NCBI GenBank assembly: GCA_027619145.1
Contig: JAQCGA010000003.1
Location: forward strand, 1 to 24,961
Source of the DNA: a bacterium
GTDB taxonomy: Bacteria; Latescibacterota; UBA2968; GCA-2709665
Length of the DNA stretch: 24,961 nucleotides
Direction: 5' to 3'
Positions 7,077 to 14,805 of this stretch are shown piece after piece (positions within the stretch are counted from its first letter, which is position 1; the number at the start of each line of letters is the position of its first letter). A program made the position numbers and the translations under genes. The notes beneath the pieces are model-generated. The model saw only the letters and a list, made by a program, of their open reading frames with translations. It ran no database searches and was not told the DNA's origin.

Positions 7077-8681
7077 ATGCCAACCCTCAACCCCATCCAG
7101 CCGCCCGCAGACCTGGCCCTCACCTACCGCTCACCCGCAGACGGCACAGACCAACCCTTCCGGCTCTTTCTCCCTTCCGCCTACACCGGAAAAACCCCAC
7201 TACCCCTACTCATCGTTCTTCACGGTACCAGCGGCAACCAGGACACCTACTTTGACAACCCCAACCACGGTGAAGGCCTCTACAAAAAATTGGCCGACGA
7301 ACACAGCCTCATGGTCGTCTCCCCTCACGGCCGAGGCGTTACCGAGTACCGTGGCATTGGCGAATACGACATCCTCTGCGTACTTGACCACGTCATAAAC
7401 CTCGTTCCCGTAGATGAAAATCGCATCGTCCTCAGCGGCCTCTCCATGGGTGGAACCGGCACCTCCCACCTCTGCTGTAGATACCCCCACCTGTTCGCAG
7501 GCGGCGCGGCCATTGGCTCCTGTTTCGAAGACCTGGTCATGGTCGAAAATCTGCGCAACCTGCCCATGTACTGCATCCAGGGCGCAGACGACTGGCCCAT
7601 CTACGGAAAAGAAGGCCCTATTCCCATCTCCCGCCGCATGAAAGAACTCGGGTACAACGTCAAATTCTGGGTCATCCCCAACACCCCGCACAATGCCGTT
7701 ATTCGAAGTGCAAAAGAACTCTTCGCCTGGGCTACCGAACAACGCCGCGTATCCGCACCCCGCAGCATCACCCATCGCGCCTACGTGCCCATTCACGGCC
7801 GGGCCTACTGGACCGAAATTCGCGAACTGGCCGAACCCGGCCCACCCGCCAAACTCCAGGCTGATGTACAGAATGGAAACACCATCTCTCTCCAACTTGA
7901 AAACACCATCTCCGTCGCTCTCTTCCCCCCCACAGACCTGCTCGACCTTGCCACACCCGTTCACCTCAGCATCAACGGAACCCCCCTACCAGACCTCACC
8001 TGTGGCCCGGAAGAAGAAATTCGCCTCCGTCTTACCGGCAACACCTGGACTGCGGAAACCGGCCCCCGAACCCTCCGGCCACTCACCGCATACCGCACGC
8101 ACCGCGTAGGCACTGTCGTCACCCCACCCACCCAGGACGGAAACGCTGAAACCAGCATGGGAAACTGGATGGCTGACGTCATCCGAGATGCCACTGGTGC
8201 GGACATCGCCATTTACAACCGCCGACACTATCGAGGCGTCCCCATCCACAGCGGTCAGGATCTTTACATGATCGACCTCTTCGACTGGATTCGCCCCTGT
8301 GCCTGGACCCTCTGTGAATTCAAACTGGACGGTAAATCCCTGCTCGAAATTCTGGAAGACAACATCCGCGACGAGCCCAAAGACAAAGAATTTCTGGTCC
8401 AGACCTCAGGCTTCCGCTATGCCTTCGATCGGTCCCGCCCACAGGGCAGCCGCATCGTGGAAACCGACATCGACCCGAACCGCACCTACCACATCGCCTG
8501 CGAGAAACAGGCCCTCTCCCGAGAAACCATCTACCTGGCCGGCCGCTTTGAAACCATCCCACACAAAGAACTGGAACACAACGTCATCTCCGCTGCCTGG
8601 CGCTACATCCAAAGACACAATGGGAAAATTGAAGGTTGCCTGGAAGGCCGCGTTCAAGATCTGACCGGAGCCAAACGGTAA
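7077..8681 (+). CDS. Fusion of PHB-depolymerase-like esterase and 5'-nucleotidase C-terminal domain
   Basis: This 534-residue protein has two unrelated parts. Residues about 1-225 form an alpha/beta hydrolase of the PHB depolymerase/feruloyl esterase type: LIVLHGTSGNQDTYF, the nucleophile S123 in GLSMGG, acid D171 or D172 in QGADDW, and H205 in NTPHN. A beta-rich linker follows (about 230-340). Residues about 357-490 match the 5'-nucleotidase C-terminal domain: SMGNWMADVIRDATGADIAI, GQDLYMIDLFDWI and SGFRYAFDRSRPQGSRI. The metallophosphoesterase domain that normally accompanies it is absent, so nucleotidase activity is not expected and this part may only bind ligand. There is no signal peptide, so it is probably cytoplasmic. 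The ATG at 7077 follows a weak GGGA; an earlier TTG would translate repeat C. It stands alone, with no operon partner. Confidence 0.82.
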   Translation: MPTLNPIQPPADLALTYRSPADGTDQPFRLFLPSAYTGKTPLPLLIVLHGTSGNQDTYFDNPNHGEGLYKKLADEHSLMVVSPHGRGVTEYRGIGEYDILCVLDHVINLVPVDENRIVLSGLSMGGTGTSHLCCRYPHLFAGGAAIGSCFEDLVMVENLRNLPMYCIQGADDWPIYGKEGPIPISRRMKELGYNVKFWVIPNTPHNAVIRSAKELFAWATEQRRVSAPRSITHRAYVPIHGRAYWTEIRELAEPGPPAKLQADVQNGNTISLQLENTISVALFPPTDLLDLATPVHLSINGTPLPDLTCGPEEEIRLRLTGNTWTAETGPRTLRPLTAYRTHRVGTVVTPPTQDGNAETSMGNWMADVIRDATGADIAIYNRRHYRGVPIHSGQDLYMIDLFDWIRPCAWTLCEFKLDGKSLLEILEDNIRDEPKDKEFLVQTSGFRYAFDRSRPQGSRIVETDIDPNRTYHIACEKQALSRETIYLAGRFETIPHKELEHNVISAAWRYIQRHNGKIEGCLEGRVQDLTGAKR

Positions 8682-8836
8682 GAAGGCGCGAAGCCAACCG
8701 AAGAGAGATTTGGGGTTTTGGAGTGGTAAGGTGATCGCGTCTTTTCAGTTATGCAAAATGCCGCTTGGGAAAGACCAGAAGAAAATCAAAGGGGGCAAAA
8801 GCGAAAACAGCCTCCACTGCCAATTCATGGTGAAAA

Positions 8837-8866
8837 TTGATTGAAAAACCAGAGAGCCAATATTCA
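8837..8866 (+). promoter_or_regulatory. Weak promoter candidate for the P-loop gene
   Basis: TTGATT (8837-8842) and TATTCA (8861-8866) are 18 nt apart and would start a very short leader just before the ribosome site at 8875-8879. Nothing else is evident in the 205-bp gap 8682-8886. Confidence 0.22.
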
Positions 8867-8886
8867 AGAATTATGGAGGCCAAATA

Positions 8887-9540
8887 GTGGGTCATGATCT
8901 GGAGAATATTAGGCGTGATTTGAGCCATGTATACTGGATCGGGGGATCATCACGCGGTGGGAAAACAACCGTTGCCCGAGCACTTGGTAAAGAGTTCGAC
9001 TTCTCTATCTATCATCATGACGAGAAGTGGTTAAATGGTGAACATACAAGCAAAGCGGATCCAGAGCGACATCCTACAATGTTTCACTACAGGCATTTGT
9101 ATAATTTTTACAAAAGCAGGAGTGCACTCATAGAAGCGTTCATGTCAATGGGACCTGTCGAGCATCTCATAGAGGACCAGTTTAAGTTCTGGGTTGAAGA
9201 ATTTGAGATGGTTATAGATGACCTCTATGAAATGCCGCGCGACAAGCCTATTGTAGCAGAAGGAATGGGATTATTGCCAGAACAAATTTGCCAAGTAGCA
9301 ACTCCACATAAATCAGTCTGTTTACTTGCGGCTGAAGCAGCCGAGCAAGAGATGATACGTAAGCATCCGGACGGATCGGAACCCTGGTTCGGTAAATTCG
9401 TAGAGTGGAGGGCATTGTTCACTGAGCGAATGATTGCTCAAGCCGAGAGATTTGGGGTGAGAATCACTGAAGCTGCCGGAGTTAGGAGCATTGAGGATAC
9501 ATATGCTCAGATCAAAAACGTCTTTGGACTGTTTGTGTGA
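8887..9540 (+). CDS. P-loop NTPase, small-molecule-kinase-like, probably foreign
   Basis: This 217-residue protein has a clear Walker A motif, GGSSRGGKTT (residues 19-28), close to the N terminus, as in small kinases that phosphorylate metabolites or antibiotics. DFSIYHHDEKW follows where such kinases bind substrate, and KPIVAEGMGLLP (about 118-129) sits in a Walker B-like position. I do not recognise a named family. The GTG start at 8887 is well supported by GGAGG (8875-8879), seven nt upstream. Base composition is clearly lower in GC than in neighbouring genes, and codons such as AGG, TTG, ATA and TTT are used freely, unlike the C-ending bias around it. A large palindrome resembling an integron attC site lies 104 bp downstream, so it may be a captured gene cassette. 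Confidence 0.75.
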   Translation: MGHDLENIRRDLSHVYWIGGSSRGGKTTVARALGKEFDFSIYHHDEKWLNGEHTSKADPERHPTMFHYRHLYNFYKSRSALIEAFMSMGPVEHLIEDQFKFWVEEFEMVIDDLYEMPRDKPIVAEGMGLLPEQICQVATPHKSVCLLAAEAAEQEMIRKHPDGSEPWFGKFVEWRALFTERMIAQAERFGVRITEAAGVRSIEDTYAQIKNVFGLFV

Positions 9541-9641
9541 CCTATCCAGAACTTGCTTCCCAATTGGAAAGACAAGAAAGACAAAGACCGCATGACTAAA
9601 TGCTACCCCTTGATAGGTTTGACTGAATGAAGCGGCACAAT

Positions 9642-9756
9642 GCATAACACGCGGTTCCCGGATCCGCGCCGTTTCGCTTCGCTTCGATCTAACTTGGCCT
9701 CCCAACCCGCAAGCCCCCGCACTCGACGGCCACGTTCGGGAACCGCGAGGACGTTA
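9642..9756 (+). other. attC-like palindromic element
   Basis: GCATAAC (9642-9648) on the left and GTTACCT (from 9753) on the right resemble the R'' and R' core boxes of integron attC sites; only TAAC/GTTA pairs cleanly. Inside them CGCGGTTCCCG (9650-9660) and CGGGAACCGCG (9737-9747) form an 11-bp perfect stem. A second stem, GCCGT (9668-9672) with ACGGC (9726-9730), follows inside it. Total length, about 112 bp, is in the attC range. Against it: the right core is a poor match to GTTRRRY, and the outer stem lacks the usual unpaired bases. It lies downstream of a low-GC orphan gene, as expected for a cassette. Confidence 0.38.
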
Positions 9757-9823
9757 CCTGCCGTGTCCCTCCCAAACGAGAGTACATTTTCTGCTCACGG
9801 ATTCCAGCCCTTGAAATCACTCC

Positions 9824-10729
9824 CTATCTGTTATTCACCGATGGGTGGTTCAGGCGATCATTAAGAAACCTCGTCGCTATCTCTAACGCCCTATAGTACT
9901 CTGGATGAAGATTTCCATCTTCGAGGCGTTCATCTTTCCCAGTGTAGAATGAGTGGCCCGCGCCAGGATGTTCGGAGTACGTAGCGTCCTTCCCACCAGC
10001 GTTGAGCTGGTCAACGAGCCTCTTTCCCTCATGTCTTAGTTCGTCTTTACCGCCCGCAACGTACAGCAGAGGCGCTTCTATCAAATGGATCTGCTCCATA
10101 GGGGAGTATGCCTTGTACCTGTTAATGTCAGCCCCCCATCGATAAGCGAGTTCCTTCGAGACTTCTACTCCTACGTCTTCCCTTGGATGAGGTACCAGGT
10201 TCCCTTGTTCTGCCAGGATAGACTCCTCGCGAATGGAGTGACCATCATGATAAAGTCGCTCTATCTCCATAGGGTTGCCCCAAAACTCAGGTACCCAAGA
10301 TTGAGCCTGTTCGTAGAATATCCCCACGATATCGACAAGTGCTGCATAGGCGAGAATAGCCGCCGGCCTTTCCTTTGTCGCAAGCATCAGAGCCAAATAT
10401 CCTCCATGGCTTGCCCCAGCCACCGCAACGCGCTTCGAATCAACTTCTGGTCGTGACTTGAGATATCTATACGATGCGATCACATCCTCTAATTCTTCCT
10501 CCGCGAAGTGAAAGCGCCTGTAATCCGTCTCAAGAACCGCGTATCCTTCCGATACGAAGTGAGCAACATGATGACTGGATAGAGGGTTGTTCGCCTTCCA
10601 TCTAGCGCCCTTCCCGCCTTTGTTGCCCGTCATATATAGCAGGCCTGGGTGCGGCCCCTCACTGTGGGGTAAGTGAAGTCTGGCGAAGATGAAAGTGCCG
10701 TCAAATGTGGGAATGTATATGGTTTCCAT
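9824..10729 (-). CDS. Alpha/beta hydrolase of the S9/dienelactone hydrolase type
   Basis: This is a 301-residue serine hydrolase without a signal peptide. The catalytic elbow is VAGASHGGYLAL (Ser), the acid lies in LYVAGGKDELRHEG and the His in HPGAGHSFYTG, the layout of prolyl-oligopeptidase-like esterases. GLLYMTGNKGGKG supplies the oxyanion strand. A lid region (about residues 130-215) is rich in charged residues. The ATG at 10729 has GGGGGGAGA a few bases upstream. Codon use is more relaxed than in most window genes. Together with the P-loop gene and the gaps around both, this suggests a roughly 2.2-kb acquired stretch. The substrate is unknown. The 217-bp gap upstream (10730-10946) shows no gene or repeat that I can identify. 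Confidence 0.82.
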   Translation of the reverse strand: METIYIPTFDGTFIFARLHLPHSEGPHPGLLYMTGNKGGKGARWKANNPLSSHHVAHFVSEGYAVLETDYRRFHFAEEELEDVIASYRYLKSRPEVDSKRVAVAGASHGGYLALMLATKERPAAILAYAALVDIVGIFYEQAQSWVPEFWGNPMEIERLYHDGHSIREESILAEQGNLVPHPREDVGVEVSKELAYRWGADINRYKAYSPMEQIHLIEAPLLYVAGGKDELRHEGKRLVDQLNAGGKDATYSEHPGAGHSFYTGKDERLEDGNLHPEYYRALEIATRFLNDRLNHPSVNNR

Positions 10730-10946
10730 TGAGTGAATCTCCCCCCATGCGATAGAACAGTTATGTACAACCCCAAGGCGGCCAGCGTCCTAATCGCAAT
10801 CATTGTTTAGCCCCATATTCTACTATCGAAGTGAGGTAGTTGCACGTATTCATGGCAGGTAACGGATAATCTACGAATGTCTGTACCAGCCTGAACATCC
10901 CCTGTATCAACACATCTACCGTAAGGGCAATCTCTCCTGTGACTGA

Positions 10947-11783
10947 TTATCCTTTCCGTTCCTTCAACCACGCCACCACCGCATCCTGCCCGTTGTGTTC
11001 TGCCCACCCCTGCGGCGTACCGTTGAACGTCGGGTCCTGCACCGTCACATCCGCACCACGACTCACCAGAAACTTCACCATCTCCAGATGCCCGTTCAAC
11101 GCCGCAAAATGAAGCCCCGAACACGGGTTCTTATGAATCCCTTCCGGCATCACATTCATCTGCGCACCTCGGTCCAGCAGAAAACCTGCCGCCTTCACCT
11201 GCCCGTTCATACACGCATAAATAAACGCCTCATCCAGCGCCGCTTCTGAAGCCGTATTGGTCTCCAGGAACTCTGCCATCCACTCCACCCGTCCCAACCC
11301 GGCAGCTACATCCAGGCTTCTGATCTGTGCCCCTCGCCGCACCAGCACCTCCCCCGACTCCGGATACCCGAACAGGATCGCCAACCGTAGCGGCTGTCCA
11401 TCTCCATCCAATCCTTCAACCTTCGCACCTGCATCCAAAAACAACTCCACCAGTTCCCCCGCAACACCCGCCGCGTGTGGATGCACACTTGTTACCAGCG
11501 ACACCAGAGGCGTTGACCCACTCCCGCCATCCAGAAACGTCGCCTCCACATCGGCTCCCGCATCCAGCAACAGCTTCGCCACCTCGGCCGCATTGGGTGG
11601 CGTCTTCTGCAACTCATTTTCCACCCCGTTTGCCGCCACATAATGTAGCAGCGTACCCCGATGTTCCGCCCCCGATCGCTCCCGGGCAAGCCCCGGATTC
11701 TCTTTCAACAACAACTTCAGCGTCTCCATATCTCCCATAATCACCGCTTGAACCGCACTCTCAAACGCATCATCAGTTGACAT
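10947..11783 (-). CDS. Ankyrin-repeat protein
   Basis: This 278-residue protein is built almost wholly of ankyrin repeats, helix-turn-helix units used for protein binding. Repeat cores are visible as TLLHYVAANG, AEVAKLLLDAGADVEATFLDGG, GELVELFLDAGAKVEGLDGDG, PESGEVLVRRGAQIR, GQVKAAGFLLDRGAQMNV, SGLHFAALNGHLEMVKFLVSRGADV and a final GTPQGWAEHNGQDAVVAWLKE. No signal peptide, membrane helix or enzymatic domain is seen. The ATG at 11783 is chosen because AAAGGAGG precedes it by seven nt; a longer frame to 11807 has no such site. It is the last gene of a five-member minus-strand operon, 13 bp after the DUF123 gene. Bacterial proteins of this kind usually act as binding partners or immunity-like factors; nothing here tells which. 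Confidence 0.88.
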   Translation of the reverse strand: MSTDDAFESAVQAVIMGDMETLKLLLKENPGLARERSGAEHRGTLLHYVAANGVENELQKTPPNAAEVAKLLLDAGADVEATFLDGGSGSTPLVSLVTSVHPHAAGVAGELVELFLDAGAKVEGLDGDGQPLRLAILFGYPESGEVLVRRGAQIRSLDVAAGLGRVEWMAEFLETNTASEAALDEAFIYACMNGQVKAAGFLLDRGAQMNVMPEGIHKNPCSGLHFAALNGHLEMVKFLVSRGADVTVQDPTFNGTPQGWAEHNGQDAVVAWLKERKG

Positions 11784-11796
11784 ATCGACCTCCTTT

Positions 11797-12357
11797 CTAC
11801 AATCCAAACCGCTCGCACAATCGCCCGCTCAACCGCACCCACCACACCTCACCCGCATCCACCCGTAACAAATGTGTATTTCCCGGCACATCATTCGCCC
11901 CCAACCCCTTCTCAAACACCACCGTATGCGGATCCTCTTCCACAAATTTCCCAAGCTCTCGCTCGACCTCCTGCCCCGACCGAATTACGTACACCCCCAC
12001 CAGTTCCGCCGCAGGCACATCCATCAAATAATCCACATTCCACCGAAGCCGCTTTTCCCGCTTCGATGCATTGCCCACCCCCAGACCGGCAACCTCAAAC
12101 CGTGCCGCCATCTCCTTCCGAATCCCGTGCGACCGCCTCTTCCCACTTCGGCTCGCGTGCCGCATCAGCCGCGCCGAAAGCGACATCGCGCCCCGTCTTG
12201 ATCGTGCGGACCCCACGTACACGTACTCTCCCGCCGCCAGCGATATCACCTTCCCTTTTCTAAACCGCCCAAACCGCAACCTCACATCCCGCGCCAGCCG
12301 GATGCGTAACACGTACGCACCCCCTAACGAATTATCTCCCAGAATCACCACTGACAA
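11797..12357 (-). CDS. DUF123 (GIY-YIG-like) domain protein
   Basis: This 186-residue protein matches the DUF123 family, a GIY-YIG-related fold that occurs alone or fused to endonuclease III in archaea. GGAYVLRIRLARDV at the N terminus, AAGEYVYVGSARSRRGAMSLSARLMRHA and RLRWNVDYLMDVP are the diagnostic blocks. The YVYVGSA segment corresponds to the YIG half of the motif, followed by arginines. The protein may cleave or bind nucleic acid, but the family is uncharacterised. It starts at a TTG (12357). GGGAGG (about 12366-12371) lies inside the end of the upstream DUF5990 frame, eight nt away, and supports that start. It lies in an operon with VOC, GNAT and ankyrin genes. Confidence 0.8.
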   Translation of the reverse strand: MSVVILGDNSLGGAYVLRIRLARDVRLRFGRFRKGKVISLAAGEYVYVGSARSRRGAMSLSARLMRHASRSGKRRSHGIRKEMAARFEVAGLGVGNASKREKRLRWNVDYLMDVPAAELVGVYVIRSGQEVERELGKFVEEDPHTVVFEKGLGANDVPGNTHLLRVDAGEVWWVRLSGRLCERFGL

Positions 12358-12360
12358 AGA

Positions 12361-12687
12361 TCATACCTCCCACCGAATATCCTTCTCCCCCGGTGCCCCA
12401 CACAACGGCCCCCCCTTCGCATCCGTCAACCTGAGCCGCACAACAATCGGCTGCTCTGCACGAATAAACCGCCGGATCTGTTTCCACGTCAAAGATCCCA
12501 ACCGAACCTTAAGCCGCCTGAACATCTCAAATTCTCCAGACGCATTCTTCACGCCCCAGGAAAGATAAAAAAACCGATCATCCGGTTTTCCCTGTGCATA
12601 TGGACCCAGAAAATTAGGGCTCCCATCAGATTTTTCTCCAACTCTGAATACAGCAGAAAATGTAACCTGCCGGCGATCTGCCGGAAC
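12361..12687 (-). pseudogene. 5'-truncated DUF5990 gene
   Basis: The frame immediately following the GNAT stop (TAG, 12690-12688) is open for about 108 codons. It reads as the C-terminal two thirds of a DUF5990 protein: NFLGPYAQGKPDDRFFYLSWG, then EFEMFRRLKVRLG, then VVRLRLTDAKGGPLC and a final DIRWEV. The roughly 50-residue N-terminal part of the family is missing, and no ATG, GTG or TTG occurs before a GTG at 12552. That GTG lacks a ribosome site and would begin in the middle of the conserved core. The family function is unknown. Most likely this is a gene whose 5' end was deleted, leaving a remnant fused head-to-tail to the GNAT gene. Translation from GTG as a 63-residue peptide is possible but unsupported. 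Confidence 0.65.
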
Positions 12688-13464
12688 CTATCGCTTCTTC
12701 GGTGTAAACAGCAACAGCGTACCGACCTCTTTGTAGCCGACGACCGGATAGAGCAATGCCCCGGTATGGCTGGCCGTTAACACAGCGGTCTTCGATCCAC
12801 CCGCCCGGTCGTTCCGCAACATTTTACAAAGCATGGCCTTTGCGATCCCCTTCCGCCGGAACTCGGGAAGCACAAACATATTTGAACACCACGTAGCATC
12901 CTTCACCACAATACTGCGCACCCAACCCACCAGCTCATCGTCAATCAACGCCACATACTGCCGCAACAAGGCATCCTTTGAAAAGTGCTCCGGAAAAATT
13001 TGTCTGCTCCGTGCAGCCTTCGCCAATCGATCCGCCAGATCCACCGTCAAAACACGCTGGATGACCGCCGGTGAATCCAGATTTGGAACCCGCTTCAACG
13101 GATGCGTCATCAATGGCTCGGTAAACCCCAACCGGTACCCCAGGGCCTTCATCTCCGTACGCACCGGCTCCTGAGATTCCCCCAACGCGCAAATCACACA
13201 CACCGCAAACCGACCCCGCGTATGTTTCCGTGCAACCCGATCTATTTCCTCTGGTGCAACACCTCCGCAGGCCACCCATTCTTCCCTCCGGTAATTACCC
13301 CGTTTCCGGGGCGCATCGCGCATCACCCAGAGCGGCCCCATGCGTTCAACCAGGTACGGGTACGTAAGACTCCTTGTATACCCGAACCCACGCACAAACA
13401 CCTCAACCGCCCATTCCAGCGCAACGGTTTCTACAGGGAGAGTCGCCAATTTCTTCCTGGCCAT
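12688..13464 (-). CDS. GNAT-family N-acetyltransferase
   Basis: This 258-residue protein has a C-terminal GNAT acetyltransferase domain. The acetyl-CoA pyrophosphate loop is MFVLPEFRRKGIAKAMLCKML (about residues 200-220). The C-terminal motif AVLTASHTGALLYPVVGYKEVG places the usual Tyr in the active site. The N-terminal half (residues 1-125) is less conserved; ALEWAVEVFVRGFGYTRS and RRGEWV-like segments suggest a second, degenerate acetyltransferase-like unit. The substrate is unknown. The ATG at 13464 is chosen because AAGGA lies seven nt upstream; a TTG at 13488 has no site. It begins 27 bp after the VOC gene, and its stop is directly followed, in frame, by the DUF5990 remnant. Confidence 0.85.
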   Translation of the reverse strand: MARKKLATLPVETVALEWAVEVFVRGFGYTRSLTYPYLVERMGPLWVMRDAPRKRGNYRREEWVACGGVAPEEIDRVARKHTRGRFAVCVICALGESQEPVRTEMKALGYRLGFTEPLMTHPLKRVPNLDSPAVIQRVLTVDLADRLAKAARSRQIFPEHFSKDALLRQYVALIDDELVGWVRSIVVKDATWCSNMFVLPEFRRKGIAKAMLCKMLRNDRAGGSKTAVLTASHTGALLYPVVGYKEVGTLLLFTPKKR

Positions 13465-13491
13465 AAAAAATTCCTTTTCAACACTCAACCA

Positions 13492-13842
13492 TTACCACTG
13501 ACGAAAAATCACACAAACCGTCGTCTTATCCAGAAGAGCAAACTCCTTTGCACCCCACGGTTTCTCTTCAATCTTCTTTGAATTCGGATGCAGCATATCC
13601 GGCCGCCTTGTGGAGATCTCTTCGTACAGCACATCAATATCATCCGTCTCAATCGCAATCTCTGGACGGTCCTTGGCTGCGTACTCGGCATCTTCCACCA
13701 GGTATGCCTTGGCCCCATCTCGCTCCACCACCGCCAGCTTCTCATCCCGGTGACCCAACGTAAACCCAAGACAGTTCACAAACAGGTCCAGCCCGTCTTC
13801 CATATTCTCATAAAAAATCTTCGGAATCAGTCGCTTCATCAT
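13492..13842 (-). CDS. VOC-superfamily (glyoxalase/bleomycin-resistance-like) protein
   Basis: This 116-residue protein is a single vicinal-oxygen-chelate module. It opens with LIPKIFYENMEDGLDLFVNCLGFTL, the beta-alpha-beta pattern of the fold. LAVVERDGAKAYLVEDAEY, PEIAIETDDIDVLYEEIS and the closing FALLDKTTVCVIFRQW follow. The canonical metal ligands are not clear, so it may bind rather than transform its ligand. It is the first gene of the operon. The start at 13842 (or the adjacent ATG at 13839) follows GGAGGAG with a seven-nt spacer. A long leader of about 220 nt separates it from the promoter. Confidence 0.82.
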   Translation of the reverse strand: MMKRLIPKIFYENMEDGLDLFVNCLGFTLGHRDEKLAVVERDGAKAYLVEDAEYAAKDRPEIAIETDDIDVLYEEISTRRPDMLHPNSKKIEEKPWGAKEFALLDKTTVCVIFRQW

Positions 13843-14068
13843 CTCGTTTCCTCCTCCAGTTGATGGACGGCAATCATCCCCGTACACACATCAAGCCTGC
13901 CGAACCAAATAGCAGGCCTGAATACGGACCGTACTTCTGACAAAAAAACAGGAGCCGAAAACCTGAACACACATGGCAACCTCTCACAAAAACCAGAACC
14001 GTGTCGCAATCGTCAACAAAAAACCCGACAACCTCTGCGCACAGGAGGCGCCCCCGGAACACGTACCG
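13843..14068 (-). other. Long untranslated leader of the VOC operon
   Basis: About 220 nt lie between the likely transcription start near 14062 and the VOC start. It contains a small stem, GCCTGC/GCAGGC (about 13896-13919), with no T run after it, and several T-rich tracts (GTTTTTTG, CTGTTTTTTTG on the minus strand). No known riboswitch class is recognised. A 62-codon open frame inside it has no ribosome site and is not called. The whole gap 13843-14210 holds this leader and two opposed promoters. Confidence 0.35.
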
Positions 14069-14097
14069 AATATAGTATACATATGTTCATCTGTCAA
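14069..14097 (-). promoter_or_regulatory. Near-consensus sigma70 promoter for the VOC-to-ankyrin operon
   Basis: On the minus strand TTGACA (14097-14092) is followed after exactly 17 nt by TATATT (14074-14069). The -35 box is perfect and the -10 matches five of six positions. It would drive the leftward operon from the VOC gene to the ankyrin gene. Confidence 0.72.
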
Positions 14098-14113
14098 GGA
14101 TGGGATTTCCCGT

Positions 14114-14142
14114 TTTTCATCCTCTTTACAAACTCCTATATT
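14114..14142 (+). promoter_or_regulatory. Possible promoter for the rightward GNAT gene
   Basis: TTTTCA (14114-14119), 17 nt, TATATT (14137-14142), with a start near 14150 and a leader of about 60 nt. It diverges from the strong promoter at 14069-14097. Confidence 0.38.
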
Positions 14143-14210
14143 ATGCCAGGATTGACTATAAACCATTTTGTTTTTCTCTGTAACTACCTGTCTCCTGTGG
14201 AGCATCCCAA

Positions 14211-14672
14211 ATGTACACCATCCGCAAAGCCGAACCCTCCGACATCCCCGCCCTCATCAACTTCCGTGCCCGCATGTTTGAACTCGTCTGGAAAGGCGGC
14301 GGAAACATCAACGCCATGAACGAATATAGCGGCCCCTACTTCATAAAGAAAATGGCCGCCAATGAATTCCACGCCTGGATCGCCGAAACCGAATCCGGAA
14401 AACCCGTTGCTTGCTCCGCCCTCTCCTTCTACTACCTCACGCCCAAACCCTCCAACATCGAAGGCAAATACGGGTACATCTCCAGCATGTTTACTGACGA
14501 AGCCCACCGCCGCAAAGGCCTTGCCCGAAAACTCCTCCAGGCCGCCCTGGACCACGCAAAATCCGTGGGCCTCCAAACCGTCAAACTCCACGCCTCCGAA
14601 TACGGACAGCCCCTCTACGAATCCGTTGGCTTCACCCACCTCAACGAAATGGGCATCAACCTGGAGCCATGA
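14211..14672 (+). CDS. GNAT-family N-acetyltransferase
   Basis: This 153-residue single-domain acetyltransferase begins YTIRKAEPSDIPALINFRARMF, the typical first strand and helix. The acetyl-CoA loop is MFTDEAHRRKGLARKLLQAA (about residues 93-112), with HRRKGLA as the Q/R-x-x-G-x-A motif. HASEYGQPLYESVGF near the C terminus is the usual terminal motif. It is the full length of a stand-alone GNAT. GGAG (14199-14202) lies eight nt before the ATG. The acceptor substrate is unknown. It is followed by a 208-bp gap that holds a hairpin before the AAC(3)-like gene. Confidence 0.88.
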   Translation: MYTIRKAEPSDIPALINFRARMFELVWKGGGNINAMNEYSGPYFIKKMAANEFHAWIAETESGKPVACSALSFYYLTPKPSNIEGKYGYISSMFTDEAHRRKGLARKLLQAALDHAKSVGLQTVKLHASEYGQPLYESVGFTHLNEMGINLEP

Positions 14673-14805
14673 GTTTCACTCCTATAGAGAACATGAGCGA
14701 AATGGGCCTTGCCGCAAACAGAGAGATTGAGCTGCAACCTTTTCTAAAAGATTATTGATTTCAGCATATCAAAGAAAACAACAACCCCTCGATACGCTCA
14801 TTGCG

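Noticed and set aside
10807..11124. 105-codon open frame at the end of the ankyrin gene
   Set aside because: It overlaps the ankyrin repeats in another frame, and its unique part has no recognisable protein features.
12361..13464. Recoding of the TAG between the GNAT gene and the DUF5990 frame
   Set aside because: TAG ends other complete genes here (the HAD, S9-type hydrolase and polA genes), so it is a normal stop in this genome.
13896..13919. GCCTGC/GCAGGC hairpin as a terminator
   Set aside because: No T run follows on either strand, and it lies inside a leader, not after a gene.
13874..14062. 62-codon open frame in the leader of the VOC operon
   Set aside because: It has no ribosome site and no recognisable sequence, and it would begin almost at the predicted transcription start.
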